A stretch of DNA of 64,000 bases from Pirellula staleyi DSM 6068 (GCA_945875845.1 CAMCMB010000030.1:1-64000); one strand, 5' to 3'. Counted from the first letter of the stretch, positions 29,332-39,722 are shown. Translations and numbers: made by a program. The notes: generated by a model from the letters alone, not told the origin.

Positions 29332-30441
29332 ATGGGGAACAATGTTATAATGGCTAAAGCAAACTCATCAAAAACGTCTTTGTCCGCGCGGAAGCCCAAC
29401 GAAGTTGTGATTCCCAACCTCCTCGGCGACATCCGGCAGGTCATCGAAGCCGCCCGCGAACAGACAGCTCGTGCTGTCAACTCGACACTTGTGATCATGT
29501 ATTGGCAGATTGGCAAGCGGATCCGGGAAGATGTGCTTCAGAATGAACGTGCGGAGTATGGCAAGGAGATTGTGTCGGCGCTGTCGGCACAATTGACTAC
29601 CGAGTACGGCAAAGGATTTGGGCAGCGAAACCTGGAGCAAATGATCCGGTTCGCCGAAGTTTTTCCAGACAGCCAAATTGCGCAGACGCTGTCTGCGCAA
29701 TTGAGCTGGAGCCATTTTACGGAGATTATTCGGCTTGAAGACTCGCTAAAACGTGACTTCTACGCGGAGATGTGCCGGGTCGAACGCTGGAGCGTCCGGA
29801 AACTGCGACACAAAATCGGGCACCTGCTCTTCGAACGGACGGCTGTTGCCAAAAAACCCGCTAAGCTGATCGCCGATGACATCGCGACACTGCGCGATGA
29901 GGATCGACTGACACCGGATATGGTCTTTCGCGATCCGTACTTCCTCGATTTTCTTGGACTGAGAGGGTTTCACTCGGAAAAGGATGTCGAAGAAGCGATT
30001 CTGCGGGAACTGGAAGCGTTCATCTTGGAACTGGGGACCGACTTCGCCTTTGTCGCTCGGCAGAAACGGATCACGGTCGACAATGAAGATTACTACCTCG
30101 ATCTACTGTTCTACCATCGTCGTTTACGCTGCTTGGTCGCAATCGATTTGAAGCTCGGCAAGTTTCAAGCGGCGGATAAAGGCCAAATGGAACTGTACCT
30201 TCGATGGTTGGAGAAGCACGAAATGCATCCCGGCGAAGAAGCTCCCATCGGACTGATTCTTTGCGCGGATAAGTCGGAAGAGCATGTGGAGCTATTGCGA
30301 TTGGAGGATAGCAACATCCGCGTTTCGCGTTATCTGACCGAGTTGCCATCGAAAGAACTGCTCGAACAAAAGCTACATCAGGCAATCTCGCTTGCGCGCG
30401 AACGATTCGCCATGCTTAACAAGAAAGAAAAACCTGAATGA
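29332..30441 (+). CDS. PDDEXK nuclease domain-containing protein (YhcG/DUF1016 family)
   Basis: 'VNSTLVIMYWQIGKRI', 'QLSWSHFTEIIRLEDSLKRDFYAEMC', 'DYYLDLLFYHRRLRCLVAIDLKLGKF'. Confidence 0.93.
   Translation: MGNNVIMAKANSSKTSLSARKPNEVVIPNLLGDIRQVIEAAREQTARAVNSTLVIMYWQIGKRIREDVLQNERAEYGKEIVSALSAQLTTEYGKGFGQRNLEQMIRFAEVFPDSQIAQTLSAQLSWSHFTEIIRLEDSLKRDFYAEMCRVERWSVRKLRHKIGHLLFERTAVAKKPAKLIADDIATLRDEDRLTPDMVFRDPYFLDFLGLRGFHSEKDVEEAILRELEAFILELGTDFAFVARQKRITVDNEDYYLDLLFYHRRLRCLVAIDLKLGKFQAADKGQMELYLRWLEKHEMHPGEEAPIGLILCADKSEEHVELLRLEDSNIRVSRYLTELPSKELLEQKLHQAISLARERFAMLNKKEKPE
29676..29702. repeat. Perfect 12-bp inverted repeat with 3-nt loop inside YhcG-like CDS
   Basis: AATTGCGCAGAC-gct-GTCTGCGCAATT. 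Confidence 0.92.
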
Positions 30442-30493
30442 TGATCGCGATCCTAGCGAGTAACTTTTCAACTCCCACTGAAACAACGCTTCT

Positions 30494-33400
30494 ATGAGCA
30501 CAGAGCCAATCCAAGTCCGAGCGTCATTGCTTGATGCTCTTCAAGTTGACCTTATCGGTCCGTCCGGTGGACTTGGCGATCATCGTGAGACGCTTCCTCA
30601 AGCACCCTCTCGCTGGTACCTCACGGGCTTTCTCGTGCCGACCGATGCCGACGAGGACCAGCGTTACGATCCAAATAGCGATGACGAAGTCGATCAGGCT
30701 CCTGCTGTAGCGACAGTCGACGAGAATCAAACACCTGAGCAAGCAGCCAGCAAGCGATCCTATCTGCCTAGTAGCCTGGGGTTGAGCATTCTGGTTCCGT
30801 CGGGCAAGCAGGAGCTGCAGGCGATCGTCCGATATGGTGAGTATCTTCGAATCGAGCCCGAGGAAGGTGCCAGGCAAGGGAGTTTGCCTCAATGGCGACG
30901 CAACCCACACGAAGAAATCCTCACTATCGAGCTCGGTACCCAAGTCCCTGCCCACGGCGTCGTCCCGGTACCGAATAGTCGCGGCGTTGAAGTGGTGTGG
31001 TCATTGCGTGGGGTACCAGACGGTGACTCCGATGGTGGGCTCCCGAAAGGAACGCGGAGTCTTTCGATTTTCGTCGTGAATCGTCGCAAAGCATCGCCGG
31101 ATGAAGTTCGCGACGAGGGATTCGTCTTTCAGGTGGAACTGGAGGTGCAAAGCGATCAATCCTTTATCGCGCGTCCAAGTCTGCACAGCCTGGAAAGCGA
31201 TGATTGGGATGAGCGGGTCGCAGATCTTCAATATCGCAACTCCTTTGAGTACTCCGTCGGTCACGGCGTTTCTTCGGAATCGGTCGTGGAAGAGGGTGTT
31301 TGCAAGATCGTTCGGACTTGCCATTTGCCAACCGCCGAAGTCGAAAAGGTCGCGCCGGCCAAGATCGACGGAGTCACGTTGAATATGGAGTCGCTCGCGC
31401 TGCTGCGCGATGGCCAAGATGCGATGGAGCAGCTTGGTGGCTTTGCCAGCAGTTACGAAAGTTGGATTGAGAAGCAGAAAAAGAGCCTCAGTGGCTTGTC
31501 ACAACGTCGGCAAGAGATCGCATCGGAGCTGCTTCGGCGCGCCGGACTCGCCGCAAAGCGAATTCGAGCCGGAATCGAGTTGCTCGCTCAAAACGACTGC
31601 ATGGAAGCGTTTCGACTTGCAAACAAAGCAATGGCAGATCAGGGACGTCGCCGATTGGCCTTGCAATTGAATATTGCTCCGGAAACGGTCACGCCTGCTT
31701 GGCGTCCATTCCAGCTTGCATTTATTTTGATGAATCTGAAAGGAATTGCCGATCCAACGAGCGATGGAGGAATGTCCCTGGTGTGGAACTAAGTTTAAGT
31801 CAAATTCGTTTCAACTAGTTCCCAACACCGACAATCCGACGGACCTGCGAGTGAATTGTGCCAACCGCCGCTGCGAGTTCTCTCGAGGCAACTCACTGCC
31901 AATTCTGTCGGTGGATGAGCCAATCTATCGTCGACTGCCGTGCTTTCTGATTGCCACAGTCGATAAGTTCGCTGCAATGCCCTGGACCGGCGAGGTAGGA
32001 GCCTTTTTCGGCAATGTGAATCGAGTTGACTCGGAGGGTTTCTACGGTCCTTGCGACATGGGTACGGGTAGGCCGTTGCCGGTCGATCGACTTCCACCGC
32101 CAGATCTGGTTATCCAGGACGAGTTGCATTTGATCTCGGGCCCATTGGGAACAATGGTCGGCCTGTACGAGACTGCCTTGGATTCGCTCGCGACTGTGAA
32201 AGTGGATGGCAAGGAGGTGAGGCCGAAGATCATTGCATCAACAGCGACGGTGCGTCGGGCGCTCAGTCAGATTCGATCGCTTTTCAACCGTCCGGATGTC
32301 GATGTGTTTCCTCCGCCGGGCCCTGACATCCGTGATTCGTTTTTTGCACGAACACACAGCGTCAAGGAAAGTAATGCTCGGGAGTACGTTGGTATCGCCG
32401 CACAGGGCCGTAGTCCTAAAGTGATCATGTTGCGTGTCTACCTCACGCTCCTATCTGCTGCTCAAAAGGCGTATGACGCCAACGGCGGTAGTAAAGTCGA
32501 TGTGAATCCCGCTGATCCCTACATGACGCTGCTTGGGTACTTCAACAGCCTCCGCGAACTGGGCGGTGCCCGACGACTGATCGAGGATGAAATCCGAACT
32601 CAGCTAACGGGACGTGGCAGTCGCAAACGTCTTGGCGAAACGGATGGGGTTTTCAAAGATCGGACCATTGCATACGAGCCCGTCGAGCTAACCAGTCGAG
32701 TTAGCACCGACAAGGTTTCGGAAGCCAAGCGAAGGCTTGAACAAGCCTTTAAAGAGAAAGACCGTGTCGATGTCGCCATTGCCACCAACATGATCTCTGT
32801 CGGTCTCGATATTACTCGGCTTGGTCTCATGGTTTGTTTTGGTCAACCCAAGACCAGCAGCGAATACATCCAGGCAACCAGCCGTGTAGGACGAGACGAC
32901 AAACGTCCAGGATTGGTGGTGACGATCTTGAACGTGCATCGCCCCCGTGACCGATCGCACTACGAGCGATTTGCTGCATTCCACGAGTCCTTCTATCGCA
33001 GTGTGGAAGCGACAAGCGTAACGCCATTTTCTCCAAGAGCCTTGGACCGTGGTTTGGCTGGTACCTTCATTGCGCTAGCCCGACATGGTCATGCTCCGAT
33101 GACTCCGCCACGAGGAGCGACGGAAATTCTCAAAGAGATGCCGCGACTTCAATTTGCGGTAGAACAGCTCGCGAACCGTGCCCTTGAAACGCATTCGAAT
33201 AGCTCGTCTCCCGAAGCAGCAGAGTTACGGCAGAAAGTGGCCGATCGCTGCAAAGATTTGCTCGATACCTGGAGCACCATTGCGAAGGAACTGCACGATA
33301 CCGGCGGTGCCTTGCAGTACCAAACGGAAACAGGAAGCGCTCAGCGATTGCTTTATGAGTTTCTGAACCCTGAACTAAAGAATTTACCCCCGAGACACAA

Positions 33401-33503
33401 GAAGTTCCGCGCGAACCGTTCGATGCGTGACGTTGAGCCAAGCGTCAATCTTTGGCTGAAAACGATCGATGGTGTTGACATCGATGCGGAGGAGGACCAA
33501 TGA
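30494..33503 (+). pseudogene. drmA: DISARM helicase DrmA with internal deletion and frameshift (ORFs 30494-31792 and 31746-33503)
   Basis: N-part 'WRPFQLAFILMNLKGIADPTSD' joins out of frame to 'MEECPWCGTKF'; C-part 'VIQDELHLISGPLGTMVGLYE', 'IATNMISVGLDITRLGLMVCFGQPKTSSEYIQATSRVGR'. Confidence 0.8.
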
Positions 33504-33552
33504 GAATATGCAGTATTGCCGTCCGATCGGCGCTTGCGGTTGTTTTTTTATT

Positions 33553-33570
33553 AACCGGGGCTAGCGCCCG
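33553..33570. repeat. Solo REP-like arm AACCGGGGCTAGCGCCCG between drmA and drmB
   Basis: Matches arm of 26981-27038 inverted repeat. Confidence 0.85.
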
Positions 33571-33597
33571 TCGGTTCGCATGTGATGAGGCAACACG

Positions 33598-35424
33598 ATG
33601 AGTAGAAGGCCAGGAAGTCGCCCTCACGGGCAAATTCGTCAAAGCCAGTTGATCACATCGTTTGGACCAGGTTCGATGGTGGATTTGCCGAACCATTCTG
33701 TCCTCATCGGCGGACTGGATTCGTGGTCAATGGGTGGAGAAGAGGTTGTGGAGCCGCGACTGGTCGAGAAGCTCAAGCTGCTCTTTGATCCGCCGTTGCA
33801 GGTTCTAAAGCTTTATAGTCCACCACCAGACAATGACGATCCGACTGCACCGCAGACAGGTGTAACAGCATGGCAGTTCCCCGAGTGGTTCATCACCCAA
33901 GATGTGGACCGAGATGCTAGCGTTGGGTTCGTTCGTGCAAGAATGTTGGTTCACCGGAACATGCTTACCAAGGGCAAATTCATTGGTGACGACAAGAAAA
34001 AACGAACCGTTGTTCCAGTCCGTTTCGTTCGTGCATGCCGAAATGGGCATATCGGTGACATCGATTGGTATAGCTTTGTGCACGGAGGAAACACGGAGTG
34101 CCGACGTCAACTATGGATCGAGGAACGCGGTACAAGCGGCGATCTAGCGGAAGTTTATGTTCGCTGTGAATGCGGCAATGCCGAACGCAGCATGGCTTTG
34201 GCGATCGAGTCGCCTGAATCAATGTTGCGATGTGATGGAAAGAGGCCATGGCTCGGTGCTTACGCCAACGAGAAATGCGGTGAGCCTAACCGTTTGCTTA
34301 TCCGAACCGCAAGCAATGCGTACTTCACTCAGTTGATGAGCGTCATCTCATTGCCAGATCGAAATGTTGAACTTCGTGAAGCGGTTGAACTTGTGTGGGA
34401 CTTCATCGGCGCGGTGGCGGATGTTGGTGAGCTCAAGTATGAGAGAAAGAAAGCCAAGGTCCATACAGTTCTGGGCGATTATTCCGACGAGGAGGTCTTC
34501 GCGGAAATAAAGATGCGTCGCGGCCAGTCTGCTGGTCAGCCCAAAACGATCAAGCAGGCCGAGATGGAAACGCTTATGGCCAGCAAAGACGAACTTGGCG
34601 ACGACAAACCCGACGGTAACTTCTTTGCGAGAACCCTACCGAAAAAGGTCTGGGACAAGCCCTGGATGCAATCTATCGAGCGCATCGTGCTTGTCCATCG
34701 GCTCCGTGAGGTCATGGCCCAAGTCGGCTTCACCCGCTTTGAAGCAGTCTCCCCAGACATTGATGGCGAGTTGGAAATGGGTGTCCGTCGCGCTTCGTTG
34801 GCGCGTGAGATCACATGGTTACCAGCAGTCGAAAATCGAGGTGAAGGGATATTCATTCAGTTTAAGAAGCAAGCAGTAGAAGACTGGGCATCACGTCCAG
34901 AGGTGATGGCACATGGGATGCGATTGCTTCGCGGTTACGAGGCCTGGAAGGCGGAGCGAAATGGCGCATCGAAAAAGTTCGTTGAGGAAGGTGGGCTACT
35001 CCCATACATTCTGTTCCATTCGTTTTCGCATATGCTGATCACGGAGGTGTCGCTCGAATGCGGATACCCGGCCAGTTCGATTCGCGAGCGAATTTACACC
35101 ATCCCCGATGTTGGCTACGATGTGTTGCTTTACACCGGTACTTCTGACGCGGAAGGAACCTTGGGCGGCTTGATCCAAGTTGGTCGCCGCATTCACGAGC
35201 ACATACGCGGTGCGCTCGCCATGGGAGAGCTCTGTTCCAATGACCCGGTGTGTGCTCAACATGAACCATCAAACCTGCATGAGCACCGTTTCCTGCACGG
35301 TGCTGCCTGCCACGGTTGCTTGTTGATTTCGGAGACATCTTGTGAGCAACACAACGAGTTTCTCGATCGAGCACTGGTCGTGTCGACGGTCGACAATCTA
35401 GGCATCGAGTTTTTCAAACAATGA
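33598..35424 (+). CDS. drmB: DISARM protein DrmB (DUF1998 domain)
   Basis: 'IRQSQLITSFGPGSMVDLPNHSVLIGGLDSW', 'VRFVRACRNGHIGDIDW', C-terminal 'ACHGCLLISETSCEQHNEFLDRALVV'. Confidence 0.85.
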   Translation: MSRRPGSRPHGQIRQSQLITSFGPGSMVDLPNHSVLIGGLDSWSMGGEEVVEPRLVEKLKLLFDPPLQVLKLYSPPPDNDDPTAPQTGVTAWQFPEWFITQDVDRDASVGFVRARMLVHRNMLTKGKFIGDDKKKRTVVPVRFVRACRNGHIGDIDWYSFVHGGNTECRRQLWIEERGTSGDLAEVYVRCECGNAERSMALAIESPESMLRCDGKRPWLGAYANEKCGEPNRLLIRTASNAYFTQLMSVISLPDRNVELREAVELVWDFIGAVADVGELKYERKKAKVHTVLGDYSDEEVFAEIKMRRGQSAGQPKTIKQAEMETLMASKDELGDDKPDGNFFARTLPKKVWDKPWMQSIERIVLVHRLREVMAQVGFTRFEAVSPDIDGELEMGVRRASLAREITWLPAVENRGEGIFIQFKKQAVEDWASRPEVMAHGMRLLRGYEAWKAERNGASKKFVEEGGLLPYILFHSFSHMLITEVSLECGYPASSIRERIYTIPDVGYDVLLYTGTSDAEGTLGGLIQVGRRIHEHIRGALAMGELCSNDPVCAQHEPSNLHEHRFLHGAACHGCLLISETSCEQHNEFLDRALVVSTVDNLGIEFFKQ

Positions 35425-36215
35425 ACGACGCGTTCTCTCGACTCAGTTCCAAAGACCTGCGATTGATTGCAAACAGTTTGCGATCCGGTCGACTCACGCT
35501 TCCAGCTACGCCGCTCCAGATCGGACGCATCTTCCAAGGTGATGTTTGTACTCCCCTCGCTGCGAAGCTAACCGAGTTATCTGCAATCGGATTTAGTGCT
35601 GAGCAAGTTGCGGTCCTCATTGATTCCGTGATACAGGATCGGGAGTTGTTTCGCAACTCCGATCCAACGGGTATCGATTTCGTTACGTCAGGACCAGAAG
35701 CTCCCGGAATTTCCAATCGCGATACATCCGTCGTCGTGCGGGAGATGTTTGCACATGCAAAACAGTCTGTGACTGTGATTGGTTACGCGGTATATCAGGG
35801 ACAAAAGGTCTTTGAAGCACTAGCAGAGCGCATGGATTCAAAGCCAAAGTTGCAGGTCGAGCTATTTCTCAATATCTCGCGCGGAGATGGGGATACTACC
35901 AAGTCAGAGATTCTCGTGTCGCGTTACGTCGAGCGATTCAAGTCACATCAATGGCCGAAAGGTTCACGGCTACCAATTGTTTACTACGACCCACGTAGCG
36001 TATCCGACGATACGCCGATTCGATCCTCGCTACATGCGAAGTGCGTTGTTGTTGACGAGAGTGATGTATTTGTCTCGTCCGCAAACTTCACCGAAGCCGG
36101 CCAGGAGAGGAATATCGAAGTCGGGCTGCGACTTGATAACGCTTGGCTTGCCCGCAAACTAGTCGAGCATTACAAGAAGATGGCCGAGACAGGCCAATTT
36201 CGGCGGGCGATTTGA
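35421..36215 (+). CDS. drmC: DISARM protein DrmC (phospholipase D-like)
   Basis: 4-bp overlap with drmB; 'SSLHAKCVVVDESDVFVSSANFTEAGQERNIEVGLRL' HKD-type motif. Confidence 0.87.
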   Translation: MNDAFSRLSSKDLRLIANSLRSGRLTLPATPLQIGRIFQGDVCTPLAAKLTELSAIGFSAEQVAVLIDSVIQDRELFRNSDPTGIDFVTSGPEAPGISNRDTSVVVREMFAHAKQSVTVIGYAVYQGQKVFEALAERMDSKPKLQVELFLNISRGDGDTTKSEILVSRYVERFKSHQWPKGSRLPIVYYDPRSVSDDTPIRSSLHAKCVVVDESDVFVSSANFTEAGQERNIEVGLRLDNAWLARKLVEHYKKMAETGQFRRAI

Positions 36216-36424
36216 CCTATTTCATTACCATCAAAGCTTAAGCATCCCGAGCCATGGCAGTAACCAGCGTGTAATCCGCTGTTGTACTCTGTTCAATGGG
36301 AGAAACTCCTGCTCAAGTCTTCCACGACTTTCGCCCAATCGTTGAGCGCCGATCCTAGGTTCTTTGCGAATCTAACCAAGCGATTCTTTTCGTGATGAGT
36401 TAGAAGACAGCCCCTCATCCCCAG

Positions 36425-36451
36425 CCCTTCTCCCCGAAGCGGGGAGAAGGG
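36425..36451. repeat. Palindromic repeat CCCTTCTCCCCG-aag-CGGGGAGAAGGG
   Basis: Perfect 12-bp arms, 3-nt loop. Confidence 0.9.
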
Positions 36452-36689
36452 AGCAAGAAGGGAAAGATCTGGTTTTCGGCCTTGAGGTAACTCGCTCTGG
36501 AGCTTCTGAGGGGCGGGCCAGTTCCTTGCTAGTTGAGCCGGCGATGACGAGCATGAGTGACGTATTGATGCCAGCGAAAGCAGATCAATCGTCGAAGCAG
36601 TGGATTTCCTGAGAAAAGCTTGGTCGGAGCGGAGTATTTGCACAGGAGTGCTAGGCTTTGAGATTAGTTCCCCGCTGCCCTGAATCAAG

Positions 36690-36945
36690 TTTTTCGACCG
36701 CCGTCACGTCTCTGAACGCGTGACCATCGAGTTCTCAGTAGCCTGTAGTTGTCGCCAGAGTGGCGACCAAGAAATCTGCCATTCCGCAGACCACACCTTC
36801 GCGGGTCCTATTTTCGTCGGTGTTGCTGTTGTTGGGGGATTTCGATCGTCGAAAAAGCAGCGGAACAATCGAATCTCTGCTTAACAGGCCGATAACCGCT
36901 TTTCGCGCACTATCTACAACTCGCCATGCTCCCGATGAGTTTTTC
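36690..36945. repeat. Right copy of ~230-bp imperfect direct repeat flanking the DISARM island
   Basis: See 25531-25757. Confidence 0.8.
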
Positions 36946-37033
36946 GCACGGGGAGTTGCTGTGCCAAACCATTGATCTGCGTGCCGATGGGGAACGATTG
37001 AAGCCGCGATTGGCCAAGCTTCGAAAGTAGCGG

Positions 37034-38149
37034 TCATGGTTTCTTCGTTAATTCCGCCATGGCGCGGCCGAGTCGTTCGCCAGTCTCGTAGTAGGTCTCC
37101 GCATTGTGGTTGTAGTGGTGGCCTTGATTGACGGGCGAAACGTCCGCTTCGCGCCACAGGTCGCGCGTATCAATCGCCTTGACGTTGCCTTTGAACTCTG
37201 GGTACTTGCCATTGTCGCCGTCGACTGCGAGCTGCGCTTCGGCGATCTTCAAGCCGAAGCTCTCGCGACCAGGATTGCCGCAACCGGTTGCCAAAACGAA
37301 CTTCGCGTTCGGCGAATGGAAATCCTCACGGAGCGTCTTGATGAGGTGCACTAGGTTCTGCTCGTAGCGACTGGCCATCGCGGCGCTTTGGTCTTTGTGG
37401 CCCTGCCACCAGACGAAGCCCGCGACTTCGTAGCCCTGACCTTGATAGCCAGGGAAATACTTCTCCATGTTTTTCAGAACGGTTTTCGCATGAGCCGTAT
37501 CGGCGTCGTACTGACGACCTGCGTACCACGGAACCGGCTTCGGTTCCGCGCCTTTATCCCAGAAGTTGGCCACATCCTTGTAGCCAGCGTAGATCTTACC
37601 TTCGAATTCGAATCTTTCACTACCGGGTGGAAGCAGATCCCAGCCCAAGCTGCGATTGCCGATGCACGCTTTGAGCAACAGGACCGGCTCGTCATGCACG
37701 AACCCCATCACATGGCCGAAACCGAGTTCTGGTCCGAACGAATTCTTTGGCGTCAGCCATTCGTTTCGGACGTCGCTGTATTTGTCCATGTCCTTGTAGT
37801 CGACGCCGCGTGGATCCATCACATGGACATAGCGAACATCTTGCCGAGTAGTCCATTTGCCAGCGTCATCGACGAGGTGCGGATACTTGCCTTTCTCCTG
37901 GACCATGAATTCGAGCGAACCCTTCGTTTCCTTTGGCCCAACACGGCCAAAGCCGAGCATGTTGGACTGACCTAACAGGATGAAAACCTTCACTGGCTTG
38001 GTCTGGTCCGCCGGCATGCCGTCCGGGTCGGGCAGTTGAGCGGGCACATCCGCAGCACCGATTGCGAAAACGGCGGACATCACCAAGAACGAGAAAACGA
38101 GGATCATAACGAGTTGGATATGAATTTTCATGGTTCTGGCCAATTGCAA
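37034..38149 (-). CDS. Sialate O-acetylesterase (SASA domain)
   Basis: 'KVFILLGQSNMLGFGRV', 'VAGFVWWQGHKD', 'GHHYNHNAETYYETGERLGRAMAEL'. Confidence 0.92.
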   Translation of the reverse strand: MQLARTMKIHIQLVMILVFSFLVMSAVFAIGAADVPAQLPDPDGMPADQTKPVKVFILLGQSNMLGFGRVGPKETKGSLEFMVQEKGKYPHLVDDAGKWTTRQDVRYVHVMDPRGVDYKDMDKYSDVRNEWLTPKNSFGPELGFGHVMGFVHDEPVLLLKACIGNRSLGWDLLPPGSERFEFEGKIYAGYKDVANFWDKGAEPKPVPWYAGRQYDADTAHAKTVLKNMEKYFPGYQGQGYEVAGFVWWQGHKDQSAAMASRYEQNLVHLIKTLREDFHSPNAKFVLATGCGNPGRESFGLKIAEAQLAVDGDNGKYPEFKGNVKAIDTRDLWREADVSPVNQGHHYNHNAETYYETGERLGRAMAELTKKP

Positions 38150-38173
38150 ATGGGACTAAGTCCACCAAAATGG

Positions 38174-38698
38174 TTAGCGGCGATTCCGCTCCTCGGGGGT
38201 GGAAGATTCAGGAAGATGGTCAGGTTGACCACCATGGTTACTGCTTCCTGATTTTTCATGGACCCCATCGACTTGAATAAGCAGTTCGTTCTTTTGAGGC
38301 TCAATGCTAAAACTCAATCCAGAAGTGGAATAGGAGTTGTATTTATTGTTGACGACACCAATGGTAGAGGGTTTGTAGTTCGCCAGATTGTCGATTTGAA
38401 CGAACTGAACGACCACGCATTTGTGTGAACCCGCTACGGCACCATCCCCTTGTTTGTAGGTTGTGAGGGAAAATGTTCCATCGAGTCCAATCTCAGCCGT
38501 AGCTTGAACTCCATGTTCCTGCGACTTGCACTCAATCGTTCCAACTTTGACGGGGGAACCGTCCGGGAACACGACCTTTCCGGTGGCTGGGTAGGTCTTG
38601 AGCCTGCCATCGCTACAGCCCAGTGAAAACAATGTTGCAAGCGAAAACAAAACGGCCGCGAGTGTGCCATACTTGGGCCTGCGATGGGACCGCAACAT
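38174..38698 (-). CDS. Small lipoprotein, carboxypeptidase-regulatory-like fold probable
   Basis: Lipobox-like 'LFSLGCSDG'; 'YPATGKVVFPDGSPVKVGTIECKS'; follows DUF1559 gene as is typical in planctomycetes. Confidence 0.8.
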   Translation of the reverse strand: MLRSHRRPKYGTLAAVLFSLATLFSLGCSDGRLKTYPATGKVVFPDGSPVKVGTIECKSQEHGVQATAEIGLDGTFSLTTYKQGDGAVAGSHKCVVVQFVQIDNLANYKPSTIGVVNNKYNSYSTSGLSFSIEPQKNELLIQVDGVHEKSGSSNHGGQPDHLPESSTPEERNRR

Positions 38699-38702
38699 GG
38701 GC

Positions 38703-39722
38703 TTACTCGTCCAGCGTTACGGGTTGACCATCCGCTCGATTGCATAGCCGGCCGAGAGTCTCGGTGTCCATGCTGCTGCTAACGGCCCGTACGCTTCCGT
38801 CAGCGAGAGCGAAATGACAGAGTCCAACATGCCAGCTACCGAATCGAACGAGGTCTCCCCCATCACCTCGAAGGTTGGTTGCAATAGGCATGGTTGGCCC
38901 ACCTAGCCTGGACATATTAAAAACACTGTCGCCATTGAAGATGAATGCATCCTGCGGCGATTGCCCTAACTTGCCTATTGGGACATGCATTTCGCCAACC
39001 AGGAACGTGTTGCTCAAGCCGTCGGTCGCGTCGCGCTGTGCGATGCGGTCGTGCCAAGAACGGGGGATCTGTTCCTTGCAATTCGCGCGGCTGGAAATAA
39101 TGAGCCCAGTCCCATTTCCGCCATAGTTGAAGTCGCTTGGCAATCCGGATGCACCTGGCGAAAGATCGCCGTGGTTGGCTCCATAGTCGCCCACGGCCCC
39201 CATCAATTCTTCATCGCTGGTAATGGCAACCCTGCAACCACAAGGCAACGTGATCCAACGCGTACCAGCCCCGATGACTTGACCCAAGCCTTTTGCTTCA
39301 TCTGCCGTTCGGCGCGACGGACAGCAGTATACGGATAATGTCTTACTTCTGGTGTCTTCTTGATGTTTGCTATACGGGACGGAGTAGTCCCAACGTTGTT
39401 CTATGGATTGGGCTTCGATAAAGGGCATGATTCGAACAAGCCAAGTTGTTTCTTTACCGCCACAGGCTAAGGCTTGTGGATCCCCTGGTCGGGGTTCGTA
39501 GCGTGCAGGCGGATAGCATTTCATCGCGGAATGAAACATCTCTACCCCCAATCCAATCTGATGCAGATTGTTCTTACACTGCATAGCTCGGGCTGCCTCG
39601 CGAGCGGACTGAACAGCAGGCAGCAGGAGCCCCACGAGCATTCCGATAATAGCAATCACGACAAGCAACTCAACCAGCGTAAACGCTTGTCGGCTCGATA
39701 AACTCCGTGGGTGATTTCGCAT
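38703..39722 (-). CDS. DUF1559 domain-containing pseudopilin-like protein
   Basis: 'AFTLVELLVVIAIIGMLVGLLLPAVQSAREAARAMQCKNNLHQIGLG', C-terminal 'HFALADGSVR'. Confidence 0.95.
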   Translation of the reverse strand: MRNHPRSLSSRQAFTLVELLVVIAIIGMLVGLLLPAVQSAREAARAMQCKNNLHQIGLGVEMFHSAMKCYPPARYEPRPGDPQALACGGKETTWLVRIMPFIEAQSIEQRWDYSVPYSKHQEDTRSKTLSVYCCPSRRTADEAKGLGQVIGAGTRWITLPCGCRVAITSDEELMGAVGDYGANHGDLSPGASGLPSDFNYGGNGTGLIISSRANCKEQIPRSWHDRIAQRDATDGLSNTFLVGEMHVPIGKLGQSPQDAFIFNGDSVFNMSRLGGPTMPIATNLRGDGGDLVRFGSWHVGLCHFALADGSVRAVSSSMDTETLGRLCNRADGQPVTLDE

